This document shows positions 44,914-53,895 of a DNA stretch of 64,000 nucleotides, piece after piece (the stretch's first letter is position 1; the number at the start of each line of letters is the position of its first letter). The stretch spans positions 6,572,001-6,636,000 of the forward strand of contig NZ_CP108513.1 of NCBI RefSeq assembly GCF_035989285.1, written 5' to 3'. A program made the translations under genes and the position numbers. The DNA is from Streptomyces sp. NBC_01235. GTDB taxonomy: Bacteria; Actinomycetota; Actinomycetes; Streptomycetales; Streptomycetaceae. A model generated the notes under the pieces. It did no database searches, had not been told where the DNA came from, and saw only the letters and a list, made by a program, of their open reading frames with translations.

Positions 44914-45866
44914 ACCAGCTTCCAGAACTGCCTGAGAAAGACCTCCCGCCGGGCCGTCACCAACTCCTCAAGGAGCATCTGATGACCGAGATCCGGCAAG
45001 AAGAACAGGCCCCTGTCCGCAAGCGGAACCCGTGGCTGCGGCCCGCGCTCACGGCAGCGGCCGTGGCGACCGTCGCAGCCGTCACGTTCACCGTGCTGCC
45101 GTCCTCCGGCGAGACCGGACCGCGCGTGACGACGGCGGCGGCCGTCCTGGAGGACGCGGCGCTGGCCGCTGGGAAGACGACGGGGTACGACAAGGTCCGC
45201 GACGACCAGTTCACGTACGTCGAGAGCCGGGTGTCCTTGGTGAGGGTCAAGGACGGGAAGCGGATCGTCGTGCCCCTGTATCGCCGGGAGGCGTGGCTGT
45301 CCGTGGACGGCAGCAGTGATGGCTTGGTGCGGGACGAGACCGACCCCAAGGACGTGCGCATGCCCGGCTTCACGAAGGGTGACGGCTACCCCATCCCCTA
45401 CGCCGGCTACAACCACCTGAAGTCCCTGCCCGCGGACCCGAAGGCGATGTACGACTGGCTGCGCGAGAGCTCTCGGCACACGCTCTACATAGTGATGGGC
45501 GGCACGAAGGGCGGTGTCATTGAGAGGAACCAGGCGATGCTGCTGTCGGCGGGCCAGATGATGGAGGACGGGATCATGCCGTCCGCGCAGGCCGCCGCGC
45601 TGTTCCGGGCCGTCGCCCGTATCCCCGGGGTGACGGTGGTCGAGGACGCGGTCGACGCGCTCGGACGGCACGGGGTCGGGGTGGCACGCGAGGACGGGAA
45701 GGAGCCGTTCCGGATGGAGTGGATCTTCGACAAGAAGACGCACCAGCTGCTCGGGCAGCGCAAGACCCTCACCCGGGACTTCGGCGGCCTGAAGAAGGGG
45801 ACCGTGTTCAGCGACTCCGCGACCGTGCGCCGCGCCGTCGTCGACAAGGCCGGCCAGCGCCCGTAA
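44910..45866 (+). CDS. CU044_5270-family membrane protein
   Basis: Protein of 318 aa. A short cytoplasmic head (LPPGRHQLLKEHLMTEI) is followed by one membrane helix (about residues 43-65) and an extracytoplasmic domain that includes FTYVESRVS and a tail like HQLLGQRKTLT. The family is always coupled with ECF sigma genes, and an anti-sigma-like role is inferred. ATGA overlap with the sigma gene. Confidence 0.88.
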   Translation: MNQLPELPEKDLPPGRHQLLKEHLMTEIRQEEQAPVRKRNPWLRPALTAAAVATVAAVTFTVLPSSGETGPRVTTAAAVLEDAALAAGKTTGYDKVRDDQFTYVESRVSLVRVKDGKRIVVPLYRREAWLSVDGSSDGLVRDETDPKDVRMPGFTKGDGYPIPYAGYNHLKSLPADPKAMYDWLRESSRHTLYIVMGGTKGGVIERNQAMLLSAGQMMEDGIMPSAQAAALFRAVARIPGVTVVEDAVDALGRHGVGVAREDGKEPFRMEWIFDKKTHQLLGQRKTLTRDFGGLKKGTVFSDSATVRRAVVDKAGQRP

Positions 45867-45904
45867 CGCGTGCGGAACCCTCCGTCCGGAGTCAGGCTGG
45901 TGTC

Positions 45905-46309
45905 ATGAGCGGTTCCGTCGAACAGGGCACCAGCCAGACCCACGGGAACACGCACATCCTGCACTTCCTGGTGCGGCTCCCGGGGGCCATGGGGGCGGTC
46001 TGGCCGGCGCTGGCCACCCCGGAGGGGCTCGGCGGCTGGTGGACGGCCGTCGACGTCCTCGAACCCCGGCTCGGCGGCACGGTCGCCCTGCGGGGTCTGG
46101 GTGCGGGGCAGGTCACCGCGTGGGACGTGGACCGGGTCGCCGAGTACACGGTGGCGGACGGCGCCCGGATCCGGTTCCACCTGGAGCGGGACGGGGACGA
46201 GGGGACGGTCCTGCGCTTCACCCACGAGTTCCGGGGCGAGGGTGACAGTGAGCCGACCTGGAGGGCTCGATTCGAACGTCTGATCGAAACCCTGGAGGGT
46301 CGGGCCTAG
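45905..46309 (+). CDS. SRPBCC-domain protein
   Basis: Protein of 134 aa; ATG at 45905. VWPALATPEGLGGWWTAVD and the closing FTHEFRGEGDSEPTWRARFE are those of Aha1/START-like SRPBCC proteins that bind hydrophobic ligands. No substrate can be assigned. It overlaps the convergent gene stop by 4 bp. Confidence 0.82.
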   Translation: MSGSVEQGTSQTHGNTHILHFLVRLPGAMGAVWPALATPEGLGGWWTAVDVLEPRLGGTVALRGLGAGQVTAWDVDRVAEYTVADGARIRFHLERDGDEGTVLRFTHEFRGEGDSEPTWRARFERLIETLEGRA

Positions 46310-47859
46310 GACGGCGGCAGGCACTCACCCGTCGGCGGCTTCCCCTCCGGCCAGGCGATCCGGACGAAGCGGGAGCCGCCGTCGGCGTGGAGTTCCACGA
46401 TCGGTACGGCCTTGTCGTACGGGTTGCCGTGCACGTCCAGGCAGATCCAGCCGCTCGCCCCGTTCACCCGCAGCGAGCCCTTGACCTGCGGCCACTGCAG
46501 GCCGACGTCGGCGAGGGGCGGGACGGTCCCGCCGTCGGGGGTGGCCTCGCGGATGCCGTGGACGGCCAGCGTCAGCGCGTCGTAGGCGATGATCACCTGG
46601 CCGTCGTCCAGGGCGACCGGCCCGATCGGGCCGACCGGCTCGCGGACGGCGCGGGCGAGGAGGTCGGTGAGGACCTTCGCGTCCGCCGCCGAGCCGCCCG
46701 GCCCCGCGGGGGACTTCGTCCAGGCGTCCGGGTGGGCGAGGGCGGTGTAGCGGACGGAGAGGTTGTGGGTGAGGGCCGTGCGGTCCAGCTTCTTGTCGCC
46801 GGACAGGTAGGAGCCCTCGTCGCCCGTCAGTACCGTGAACCTGCGGTTCTGGCAGCCGCGGGTGCCGAGCGCGTTGATGAACTGGCGCAACTGGGTGTGG
46901 CGGCCGGCGAACAGGATCGTGTCGGTCTCCGCCGAGGTGTCGCACACCAGGTGGGTGATCTGCCGGAAGGTGTTCGCCGTCGTCCCCTCCTGGGTGCGGT
47001 CGGCGGGCGGGGTGAACGGCTGCGGCTCGTAGGGCGAGCCCTTGAGCAGCGCGGTGAACGACGTCTGCAGCGTCCGCGTGTACGGGTCGCCCGGCTTGTC
47101 GTACACCAGCAGCGCCCGGCCCGCGTTGACCTTGGCGAACGAGGCCAGGGCGCGCGCCTCGTCGGTGTTGGTGGGGGCGACCCGGGCCAGTCCGGGGAGG
47201 GGGTCCTTGCCGTGCTGGCCGTTGGCGAGGTCGTCGGCGGTGATGGAGGCGCCGACCACCGGGATGCCCCGCTCGGTCAGCTCCGCCACGGCCTTCTTGT
47301 TGTTGTCGGTGCTCTGGCCGACCCCTGCGACCGCGCGCAGCCGGTCGGAGCTCTTCGTCATCCGCTCCAGCTGGTCGACCATCGTCTTCCAGTGTTCGCT
47401 GGTGGCGCCGGGGTTGGCGAGCACCAGGCGGATCGCCGGGGCCTGCCCGTTGGAGGTGTGGTTGGCCTGCCACTGCGCCAGGTAGGCGCCCTGCACCTCG
47501 TGCTGGATGTCGCTGAGCGTGGAGGGCGTGGTGGCGGTGTACGGGAGCATCAGCGCGACGGTGACGTAACTGCCCGCCTTGAGACGGTCGTTCTCCCGGT
47601 CGATGGCCTTCACCGCGTCCCGCAGCTGCGGATGCCCGAAGTCGTACGCGCCCGTGGCCACGCCCACGCACTCGTCGCTGTCGGCCGGACGGGCCACCCC
47701 CGGCGCGCACGTACGGTTCTCGTCGGTGACCGCCCGCACGGCGAAGACCACCCCGGTCACCAGGGCCGCCGTGACCAGCAGCGCCAGATAGCGGTAGAGG
47801 CGGATCTCCCAGACCTCTCGCAGCCACCGCAGCAGCGGACTTCTGCCCCCGTCAGCCAT
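46306..47859 (-). CDS. Membrane-anchored periplasmic-binding-protein-like receptor
   Basis: Protein of 517 aa. One N-terminal helix (YLALLVTAALVTGVVFAV) anchors an extracytoplasmic domain with type-1 periplasmic-binding-protein features: VTVALMLPYTATTPS, AVAGVGQSTDNNKKAVAELT, VVGASITADD and ILFAGRHTQLRQFI. It is not a normal lipoprotein and has no ABC permease nearby. The ATG shares one base with the stop of the upstream ATPase gene (TAATG), so the two are co-translated. Confidence 0.8.
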   Translation of the reverse strand: MADGGRSPLLRWLREVWEIRLYRYLALLVTAALVTGVVFAVRAVTDENRTCAPGVARPADSDECVGVATGAYDFGHPQLRDAVKAIDRENDRLKAGSYVTVALMLPYTATTPSTLSDIQHEVQGAYLAQWQANHTSNGQAPAIRLVLANPGATSEHWKTMVDQLERMTKSSDRLRAVAGVGQSTDNNKKAVAELTERGIPVVGASITADDLANGQHGKDPLPGLARVAPTNTDEARALASFAKVNAGRALLVYDKPGDPYTRTLQTSFTALLKGSPYEPQPFTPPADRTQEGTTANTFRQITHLVCDTSAETDTILFAGRHTQLRQFINALGTRGCQNRRFTVLTGDEGSYLSGDKKLDRTALTHNLSVRYTALAHPDAWTKSPAGPGGSAADAKVLTDLLARAVREPVGPIGPVALDDGQVIIAYDALTLAVHGIREATPDGGTVPPLADVGLQWPQVKGSLRVNGASGWICLDVHGNPYDKAVPIVELHADGGSRFVRIAWPEGKPPTGECLPPS

Positions 47860-50057
47860 TACGCCACCCCGTCCCCGTCGTCCCCGTCGTCCGGACCGTT
47901 CCCGTCTCCGTCCCCGTCCGTGTCCTCGTCCCCGTCCTCGTCCCCGTCCTCGGCCGGTGTGCGCAGGGGGCGGCCCGCGAGGGCGTCCTGGGGCCAGGCC
48001 TGGGAGGTCGCGAACAGCAGCGCGCCCCCGGCGGGCCGCAGGTCGGACAGTTGCAGCAGTTCGAACTTGAGCCGCCCGCACACCTTGGGGTCCGGCAGCA
48101 CCAGCGGATCGGTCACCTGCCACACCGCGTGCAGCAGCCGCCGTACCCGCAGATGCAGGGAGGCGTTCACGCCGTCCGGAGGCTGCTGGGCGGCGTCCGT
48201 GCGGCCCAGCGCGATCGCGGACCGGCGGTCGTCATGGCCGTCGGAGTCGCGGCCCTCGGCGTCGTGCGCGTGGAAGTAGGGCGCGGACGCCAGGAAGCAC
48301 AGGGTGTCCAGCCAGGTGCGGGTGCGCAGGGTGGCGAAGGTGTCGCGCAGGTAGGCCACCGCGCCGGCCGTGTCGCCGAGGGCCAGCTCGTGGTAGAGCC
48401 GGTAGCGGGCGTGGGCGGGGTCCGGACGCTCGTCGGAGTCCTGGGTGAAGTGCTGGATCAGCGTCTCGTGCACCTCGCGCCACTTGGCGTGGTCGGCGTG
48501 CCGGTGGTGCAGCCGGAGCAGCAGCAGGGTGCGGATGAAGGGGTCGCCGACGAAGTGGCCCTGCTCGGCCTTGAACCCCTCCTCGGCGAGCCGCGCCCGC
48601 AGGGACCGTACGCCCGACGAACCGAAGTCGTCCGGAAGTTGGGCGTGCGCGAGGGCGACCGCCGAGTCGTGGCCGTGCGCGGCCGCGAGGACCGTCAGCT
48701 CGTCGAGCCGGTCGGCGGGGACCAGCCGGCCGAGCAACTCGGCGTAGGCGGGACGGCCGTCGTCGGCCTGCCCCTCCTCCCTCTTCACCTTCGCGAGGAG
48801 CAGCCGCCCCAACGAGGCGGCCTTGTCCGGGTGCCGGCGGGCGGCGGTCGCGAGCAGGACGATGCCGAGCGGATTGCCACCGGTCAACCGGTGTGTGGCG
48901 TGCGGCAGTTGGGGCGGGATCTCGACGTCGTCGCAGACCGCGCCGACCATGTGCAGGGTGTCGTCGGGGGAGAGCGCCGGCAGCGGCACCAGCAGCGCCC
49001 GCGAGGAGGGCGAGCTGCCCGGCTCCCAGTCCGTGGCCCGGGCGACGTCCGGGAGTTCGCGGCGGACGGCGTCCCCCAGCGCGGGATGGTTGGTGCCACG
49101 TACGGTCGCCACCCAGACCACCTGGTCGGCGACGCCGTCGGCCCGGTCCCGCAGGACGGCGTCCAGCAGTCCCGGACCCGGTCCGCTACGCGCGTTGTCC
49201 AGTAGCACGAGCGGACGCCCCAGGCGCGTGAGCCGCGACCCGATGCCCGCGTACGCCTCGGCCAGGTCGGCGAGCAGCGCCCGCACCAGCCACCGCTCGG
49301 CGTGCTCGCGCGAGGTGCCGCCGGCCCGGAAGTTCCCGGCGAGCAGCAGGAGCCCGCGCTTGGCGTTGCCGCCCGCGTTCGGATACGAGCGGTACCAGGT
49401 GGCCGGCTTCTGCTCCTTGCGGTGCGTGACCCCCTCGGACAGCGCCTCCAGGGTGGCCTCGACGGTCGCCGCGACGAACGGGCCCCCGCCGCTGGCCGCC
49501 GCGATCACCTTCGACGCGACCTTGGCCGCCCACCGCCCGGCCAGACTGAACCGCGTCGCCCGCTCGTTCAGCAGCAGGATCCGCACCAGCTCGCGCCGGA
49601 TGCGGTCCGAGTCGGTCCGGCCGCTCCAGTCGCTCGCCCGGACCGCCACCAGCCCCGCCGTCAGCCGCGGAAACGTGAGCTGACCGGCCGCCCTGACGGG
49701 CTCGGTCAACTGCTCGGCGACCACCAGCAGCGCCTGCCACACCGGCGACCAGGACTCGGGACTCTCCTCGTGCGGCGGCCGCGCGAACTGCTCGTCCTCA
49801 CAGTCGATCAACGCGACCGGAGTACGCCGACGGGCCTCACCTCGGCGGGTGTGCTCGGTATACGCGTCCCACAGTTCACCGAGCACCGCGCTCTTGCCGA
49901 GCCCCCGCCCGCCGGCCAGCACCAACAGCGGCGGACCGCCGGGGTGTTCGAGCCTCTCCGCGTGCAGCTCGTACGGACGGATCCCCACGAGTCGCGGTAC
50001 GAGACCGGCGGGCTCGACATCGAACAGCGCCCCACGCCCGTACAACCGTCCGTGCAC
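47859..50057 (-). CDS. P-loop ATPase paired with a binding-protein-like receptor
   Basis: Protein of 732 aa from the GTG at 50057 with GGGGGAGG upstream. The P-loop AGGRGLGKSAVLGEL lies near residue 50; a candidate Walker B is RPLVLLDNARS, and RLTGGNPLGIVLLA resembles the sensor region of STAND-type ATPases. Helical repeats fill the second half. The C-terminus is a run of Asp/Gly/Glu encoded by GTCCCC-type repeats (47862-47955). No effector domain is seen. The downstream gene encodes an extracytoplasmic binding protein, suggesting a membrane sensing pair. Confidence 0.75.
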   Translation of the reverse strand: MHGRLYGRGALFDVEPAGLVPRLVGIRPYELHAERLEHPGGPPLLVLAGGRGLGKSAVLGELWDAYTEHTRRGEARRRTPVALIDCEDEQFARPPHEESPESWSPVWQALLVVAEQLTEPVRAAGQLTFPRLTAGLVAVRASDWSGRTDSDRIRRELVRILLLNERATRFSLAGRWAAKVASKVIAAASGGGPFVAATVEATLEALSEGVTHRKEQKPATWYRSYPNAGGNAKRGLLLLAGNFRAGGTSREHAERWLVRALLADLAEAYAGIGSRLTRLGRPLVLLDNARSGPGPGLLDAVLRDRADGVADQVVWVATVRGTNHPALGDAVRRELPDVARATDWEPGSSPSSRALLVPLPALSPDDTLHMVGAVCDDVEIPPQLPHATHRLTGGNPLGIVLLATAARRHPDKAASLGRLLLAKVKREEGQADDGRPAYAELLGRLVPADRLDELTVLAAAHGHDSAVALAHAQLPDDFGSSGVRSLRARLAEEGFKAEQGHFVGDPFIRTLLLLRLHHRHADHAKWREVHETLIQHFTQDSDERPDPAHARYRLYHELALGDTAGAVAYLRDTFATLRTRTWLDTLCFLASAPYFHAHDAEGRDSDGHDDRRSAIALGRTDAAQQPPDGVNASLHLRVRRLLHAVWQVTDPLVLPDPKVCGRLKFELLQLSDLRPAGGALLFATSQAWPQDALAGRPLRTPAEDGDEDGDEDTDGDGDGNGPDDGDDGDGVA

Positions 50058-50142
50058 CGCGCACCTCCCCCAGGGCCGGTATCCCAACGCAAGGGTAAGG
50101 AGGGGGAGTTGCTATGTGCCAGATCGCGTGGTGTCCGTTGGG

Positions 50143-50514
50143 TTACGAAATTTCCGGACGGGACGGACCTGGGAACGGTCGCCGGAGGTCAGTCGGCGGT
50201 ACCTCGGCGGTCGCCGCGATGACCAGGTCGGAGACCGAGAGGGCCTTCCAGTTGCCGACGGCGATGAGCCGCGTCTGCACGTCCAGTGCACGGTCCCACG
50301 CTTCGTCGGGCGTGGACAGCCAGTCGAAGCCCCGCATCTCATCGCGGATCCGCTCCGCGTCCGCCTTGGAACGGGCATTGTGCGGAATTTCGAGTTCGAC
50401 AGCGCCGCACACCGCCGGCGGCTCCGCGTCGTGAAGCGGATCGATCACGGCGCGAACCGCCGGTTTCGGGTAGCGGGCGAGCGCGGACTCGTCGATGAGG
50501 TGGCGGTCGTTCAT
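50143..50514 (-). pseudogene. VapC-type PIN-domain toxin, C-terminally broken
   Basis: It reads RHLIDESALARY (first acidic residues), VELEIPHNARSKADAERI and SVSDLVIAATAE as in actinomycete PIN toxins. Right after IAATAE the frame changes to VPPTDLRRPF and stops. The segment with the last acidic residues (normally HYDxDYD) is missing. No VapB antitoxin gene is found upstream. The ATG overlaps the end of an extended reading of the ArsR region. Confidence 0.75.
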
Positions 50515-50589
50515 GCGGCCTGGTGAGGGTCGCCCACGGTCTTCGAGGTTTCGACCGGGCCGGTCGCTACGCGGTGTTCGAGCCGGCGG

Positions 50590-50913
50590 TCAGTCGCGGC
50601 TGAGGGCGAGGGCCAGCAGTCCGGGGAAGCGGGCGTCGAACTCCGCCCGCCGCAGCCGGTTGACCCGCCGGGGGCCCTGGTCGCGCTGCTCGACGAGGCC
50701 CGCGCCGCGCAGTACGGCGAAGTGGTGACTGAGGGCGGCCTTGCCGACGGGCACGTCGAAGCTGCCGCAGGACCGCGTCCACTCGGGGGAGTCGGCCAGC
50801 TCCCGGACGAGCGTGATCCGTACGGGATCGGCGAGGGCGGCCAGCGCGGTGAGGACCGGGACGTCGTCGGGGTGGGTGTGCTCGGGGGCGGCCCGATGGC
50901 CGGCGGTGGCCAT
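50590..50913 (-). CDS. ArsR-family transcriptional regulator
   Basis: Protein of 107 aa. AAGGAGG precedes the ATG at 50913. Winged helix: LTALAALADPVRITLVRELA and GKAALSHHFAVLRGAGLVE. No metal-binding Cys cluster is seen, so it likely senses a redox or organic signal. Divergent from the quinone reductase gene, with an inverted repeat in between. Confidence 0.9.
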   Translation of the reverse strand: MATAGHRAAPEHTHPDDVPVLTALAALADPVRITLVRELADSPEWTRSCGSFDVPVGKAALSHHFAVLRGAGLVEQRDQGPRRVNRLRRAEFDARFPGLLALALSRD

Positions 50914-50944
50914 GCTGTCCTCCTTCTGCCGGGCATTGCCGATT

Positions 50945-50990
50945 GTTCGATGAAAACCATACACTCACCAGTGTTCGCTTTTCATTGAAC
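50945..50990. promoter_or_regulatory. Inverted repeat between ArsR and quinone reductase genes
   Basis: GTTCGATGAAAA (50945-50956) and TTTTCATTGAAC (50979-50990) match as an inverted repeat at 11 of 12 positions, spaced by 22 bases. It sits in an AT-richer divergent promoter and is the likely ArsR operator. Confidence 0.65.
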
Positions 50991-51009
50991 AGTCGAGCGG
51001 GAGTCCTGC

Positions 51010-51978
51010 ATGCGCGCAATCGAAATCCAGGAGTACGGCGGTCCCGAGGTCCTGCGGGTGGTGGAGGTGGACGTCCCCGAGCCCGGCCCCGGCCAGGTGA
51101 GCGTCGACGTGGCCCACGCCGGGGTGAACTTCGCCGACCTGAAGGCGCGCGGCGAGGGCTACCGGGTGCCGGCGCTGCCCTTCCGGCCCGGCCTGGAGGT
51201 CTCCGGACGGGTACGGGCGCTCGGCGCGGGCGTGACCGGGCTGACCGTCGGCCAGGAGGTGACCGCGCTGACGGCGGGCGGCGGCTACGCGGAGGTGGCC
51301 GTCGCCGAGGTGGCGACCGTCTTCCCGCTGCCCGACGGCGTCGACCTGCGCACGGCGGCGACCCTCCCCACGGTGCTGCCGACGGCGTACGCGCTGGTGC
51401 ACGCGGTGGGACGGCTGCAACGGGGCGAGACCGTCCTGGTCCAGAGCGCGGCGGGCGGAGTCGGCACGGTGGTGGGCCAGTTGGCGAAGGCGGCGGGCGC
51501 GGGCGCCGTGTACGGCGTGGTGTCGTCGGCGGCCAAGGCCGAGTACGCCCGCACGCACGGCTACGACGAGGTGTTCGTCGGCGACTTCGAGAAGGCGGTA
51601 CGGGCGGCGACCGGCGAGCGCGGGGTGGACCTCGCCCTCGACCCGGTCGGCGGCGAGACCCTGCGCGCCTCCCTTGCCTCCCTCGCGGTCTTCGGACGCC
51701 TGGTCTCCTTCGGCAACGCGAGCTCCGCCGAGCCGTGGAGCGTGGGGCAGCCGGAGTTGGCTCCCACGGGACTCTCGGTCGCGGCCTTCTCCGTCCTGAA
51801 CCTGGCGCGGACCGCCCCCGCCGCACTGCGCACGCTGGCCGAGCGGGCCTTCGCGAAGGTCGCCGACGGGACGGTCTCGCTGCCGGTCACCGCGGAGTTC
51901 GCCCTGCCGGAGGCGGCGGAGGCACACCGCCTGATGGGCGGACGCTCCAGCACGGGCAAGCTGCTGCTGAGCGTCTAG
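51010..51978 (+). CDS. NADPH:quinone reductase-like zinc-type dehydrogenase
   Basis: Protein of 322 aa. The N-terminal GroES-like part includes VAHAGVNFADLKARGEGY. The Rossmann part includes VLVQSAAGGVGTVVGQLAKA and DLALDPVGGETLRASLAS. No catalytic zinc ligands are evident, as in QorA-type enzymes. It reduces quinones or enones with NADPH. Likely repressed by the divergent ArsR protein. Confidence 0.92.
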   Translation: MRAIEIQEYGGPEVLRVVEVDVPEPGPGQVSVDVAHAGVNFADLKARGEGYRVPALPFRPGLEVSGRVRALGAGVTGLTVGQEVTALTAGGGYAEVAVAEVATVFPLPDGVDLRTAATLPTVLPTAYALVHAVGRLQRGETVLVQSAAGGVGTVVGQLAKAAGAGAVYGVVSSAAKAEYARTHGYDEVFVGDFEKAVRAATGERGVDLALDPVGGETLRASLASLAVFGRLVSFGNASSAEPWSVGQPELAPTGLSVAAFSVLNLARTAPAALRTLAERAFAKVADGTVSLPVTAEFALPEAAEAHRLMGGRSSTGKLLLSV

Positions 51979-52032
51979 GGGCAGGCCAGGGCAGGGCAAG
52001 GCAGGGCGGGTCAGGCAGGGCAGGGCAGCACA
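51979..52032. repeat. Low-complexity GGCAGG repeat
   Basis: About 50 bases of imperfect AGGGC/AGGCA units between convergent genes. It resembles a slipped simple repeat with no coding role. Confidence 0.7.
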
Positions 52033-52037
52033 GGCGC

Positions 52038-53030
52038 TCAGTCGACTGTGATGGAATCCAGCTTCTCCCGCAGGTACGCGTGCGAGTCGACGGGGTCGTG
52101 CGCCACTCGGCCGACCGGCGCCGGTACGGACTCCACGAGCGTCCCCGGTGTGCACTCGCCGAAGTAGACGAGGGACATGAGCTCCTCGGCGGGCGCGTCG
52201 GCGGGCGGGGGCAGGACGCGGTGCCGTCCCGAACGCCATCGGTCACCGGTCCAACGGGCCAGCAGATCACCGATGTTGATGGTGAAGGCGTCGGGGTCGA
52301 AGGGCGCGTCCTCCCAGCCGCCGTCGTCCGTCCACACCTGGAGGCCGCCCTTGCCGGCCTGCCGGTCGAGGACGGTGACCGTCCCGAAGTCGGTGTGGGG
52401 GCCGATGCGGAACTGGCCGGGCTGCGGCTCGCCGACGACCTCCGTGCCCGGGTACCAGTTGATGTTGAAACCGTAGGTGGGGTGGTCCATGTGCCGGGAG
52501 AAGAAGTCCGGTTCGAGACCGAGAGCCTCGCCCAGCAGGGAGAGCAGCTGTTTCTCCAGCTCGGCCATCCGGTCCAGGTACTCCTCGCAGAGCGCCCGAA
52601 GCTCCGGCACCTCGGCGGGCCACACGTTCGGCGCGTACCACTCCGCGTTGACGACCGGGTCGTCGAAGGGCTCGTGGGTGGCGAAGGTCAGGGACTCCTT
52701 CAGGTCCGGGGGAGTCTCCGTCCCCTCGGAGTACCCGTTGGCCTCGGCTCCGGGGCCCAGCCAGCCCCGCCCCCCGACCTTCGCCGCGTACGGCTGCTTG
52801 GCCTCGGCGGGGAGGACGAAGAAAGCCCGCGCGGCTGCCCGGATGCGGTCGCGCAGGGCGGGGTCCACTCCATGGCCGGTGACCAGCAGGAACCCGGCGG
52901 TCTGGAGGGCGTTGTCGACGGTGCGGGCGATGGCGGCGCGGGCCTCGGGGCCGCCGTCCAGCCAGGGGCGCAGGTCGATGGTGGGGATGCGGGGCGGCCG
53001 GGGGGTACCGGGGGCCTGGGGCTCACTCAC
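52038..53030 (-). CDS. 2-oxoglutarate/Fe(II) oxygenase, isopenicillin N synthase family
   Basis: Protein of 330 aa. N-terminal PTIDLRPWLDGG and FLLVTGHGVDPALRDRI match the DIOX_N part. The iron site is HTDFGTVTVL (His-x-Asp) and the distal His in WRSGRHRVL, with Arg-x-Ser replaced by later residues. It is not isopenicillin N synthase itself; the substrate is unknown. Its start overlaps the deaminase gene by 8 bp. Confidence 0.9.
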   Translation of the reverse strand: MSEPQAPGTPRPPRIPTIDLRPWLDGGPEARAAIARTVDNALQTAGFLLVTGHGVDPALRDRIRAAARAFFVLPAEAKQPYAAKVGGRGWLGPGAEANGYSEGTETPPDLKESLTFATHEPFDDPVVNAEWYAPNVWPAEVPELRALCEEYLDRMAELEKQLLSLLGEALGLEPDFFSRHMDHPTYGFNINWYPGTEVVGEPQPGQFRIGPHTDFGTVTVLDRQAGKGGLQVWTDDGGWEDAPFDPDAFTINIGDLLARWTGDRWRSGRHRVLPPPADAPAEELMSLVYFGECTPGTLVESVPAPVGRVAHDPVDSHAYLREKLDSITVD

Positions 53031-53472
53031 CGATGTCCTCGTTCCACAGCGCCGGGTTGGTGTCGACGAAGTCGCGCATCATCGCGACGCATCCGGGGTC
53101 GTCCAGGAGCACGATCTCGACGCCGTGTTCCGCCAGCCAGTCGTGGCCGCCGTGGAAGGTGACCGCCTCGCCGATCACGACCCGCGAGATGCCGAACTGG
53201 CGGACCAGCCCGGAGCAGTACCAGCAGGGGGACAGGGTCGTCACCATCGTCGTGCCGCGATAGGTGCGCTGTCGTCCCGCCGCGCGGAACGCGGCCGTCT
53301 CCGCGTGCGTCGAGGGGTCGTCGTCCTGGACACGCCGGTTGTGGCCACGGCCCAGCAGGGCGCCGTCCGCGCCGTAGAGCGCGGCGCCGATCGGAATGCC
53401 GCCCTCGGCGAGGCCGGCGCGGGCCTCGCCGAGGGCGGTGGCGAGCCAGGTTCGTGCCTGCGACTGATCCAT
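53023..53472 (-). CDS. Nucleoside/cytosine deaminase
   Basis: Protein of 149 aa. Zinc site: STHAETAAF (His and catalytic Glu) and LSPCWYCSGL (PCxxC). The arrangement TTLSPC followed by VRQFGISRVV and DDPGCVAMM resembles fungal-type cytosine deaminases. Co-translated with the downstream 2OG oxygenase gene (8-bp overlap), suggesting a shared pathway on a pyrimidine or related base. Confidence 0.88.
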   Translation of the reverse strand: MDQSQARTWLATALGEARAGLAEGGIPIGAALYGADGALLGRGHNRRVQDDDPSTHAETAAFRAAGRQRTYRGTTMVTTLSPCWYCSGLVRQFGISRVVIGEAVTFHGGHDWLAEHGVEIVLLDDPGCVAMMRDFVDTNPALWNEDIGE

Positions 53473-53758
53473 GCCTCTCACTTTCCCGGGCCGGGAACAC
53501 GAGGGCAACGTGGGGACGGTTCCGGGCCGTGGTCCGGCGCAGGGTGACGAGGCCCGGTCCGTTGAAGGGGGCGTAGCACGTCACCGTCCGCGGGGTGCGC
53601 AGGACGTCGTCCTCGGCGAACAGCTTCCGTGCCGTCTCGTAGGACACCTCGCCGCCGACGACCGGGGCGACACGGTCGTGGAACTCGCGCGACGACTGCG
53701 GCAGCGGCTCCCCGGGCTTGACCTCGTCCTCGCCCCACACGTCCCACAGGAGGGTCAT
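53473..53758 (-). CDS. Hypothetical protein, 3' end unclear
   Basis: The frame from the ATG at 53758 reads TLLWDVWGEDEVKPGEPLPQ to PHVALVFPARES with good codon bias, about 95 codons. The open frame then runs on to 53027 entirely inside the deaminase gene, where composition fits only the other frame. A stop in a neighbouring frame lies just before the deaminase start, so a frameshift may have extended it. No family is recognised. Confidence 0.45.
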
Positions 53759-53895
53759 CGACCACGTGTTCGATTCCGGGTCGGTGTACCCAACCGTGTC
53801 AAAATCCCCCAGAAAATGTCCAGGTGCGGGTCAAGTAACCTGTGCCGATCATCGCCGCAGGCGCGGCAGTTGAGCCCCGGGCGGAAGGAAAGTTC

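Noticed and set aside
46306..47859. ABC importer substrate-binding lipoprotein
   Set aside because: No lipobox, no permease and no ABC ATPase with signature motif; partner is a different P-loop protein.
47862..47955. CRISPR-like or tandem regulatory repeat
   Set aside because: It is simple GTCCCC-type repetition encoding the acidic tail of the ATPase; no spacers.
52038..53030. Penicillin biosynthesis gene (isopenicillin N synthase)
   Set aside because: Only the superfamily fold is seen. There is no ACV synthetase or other beta-lactam gene nearby, and the coupled gene is a deaminase.
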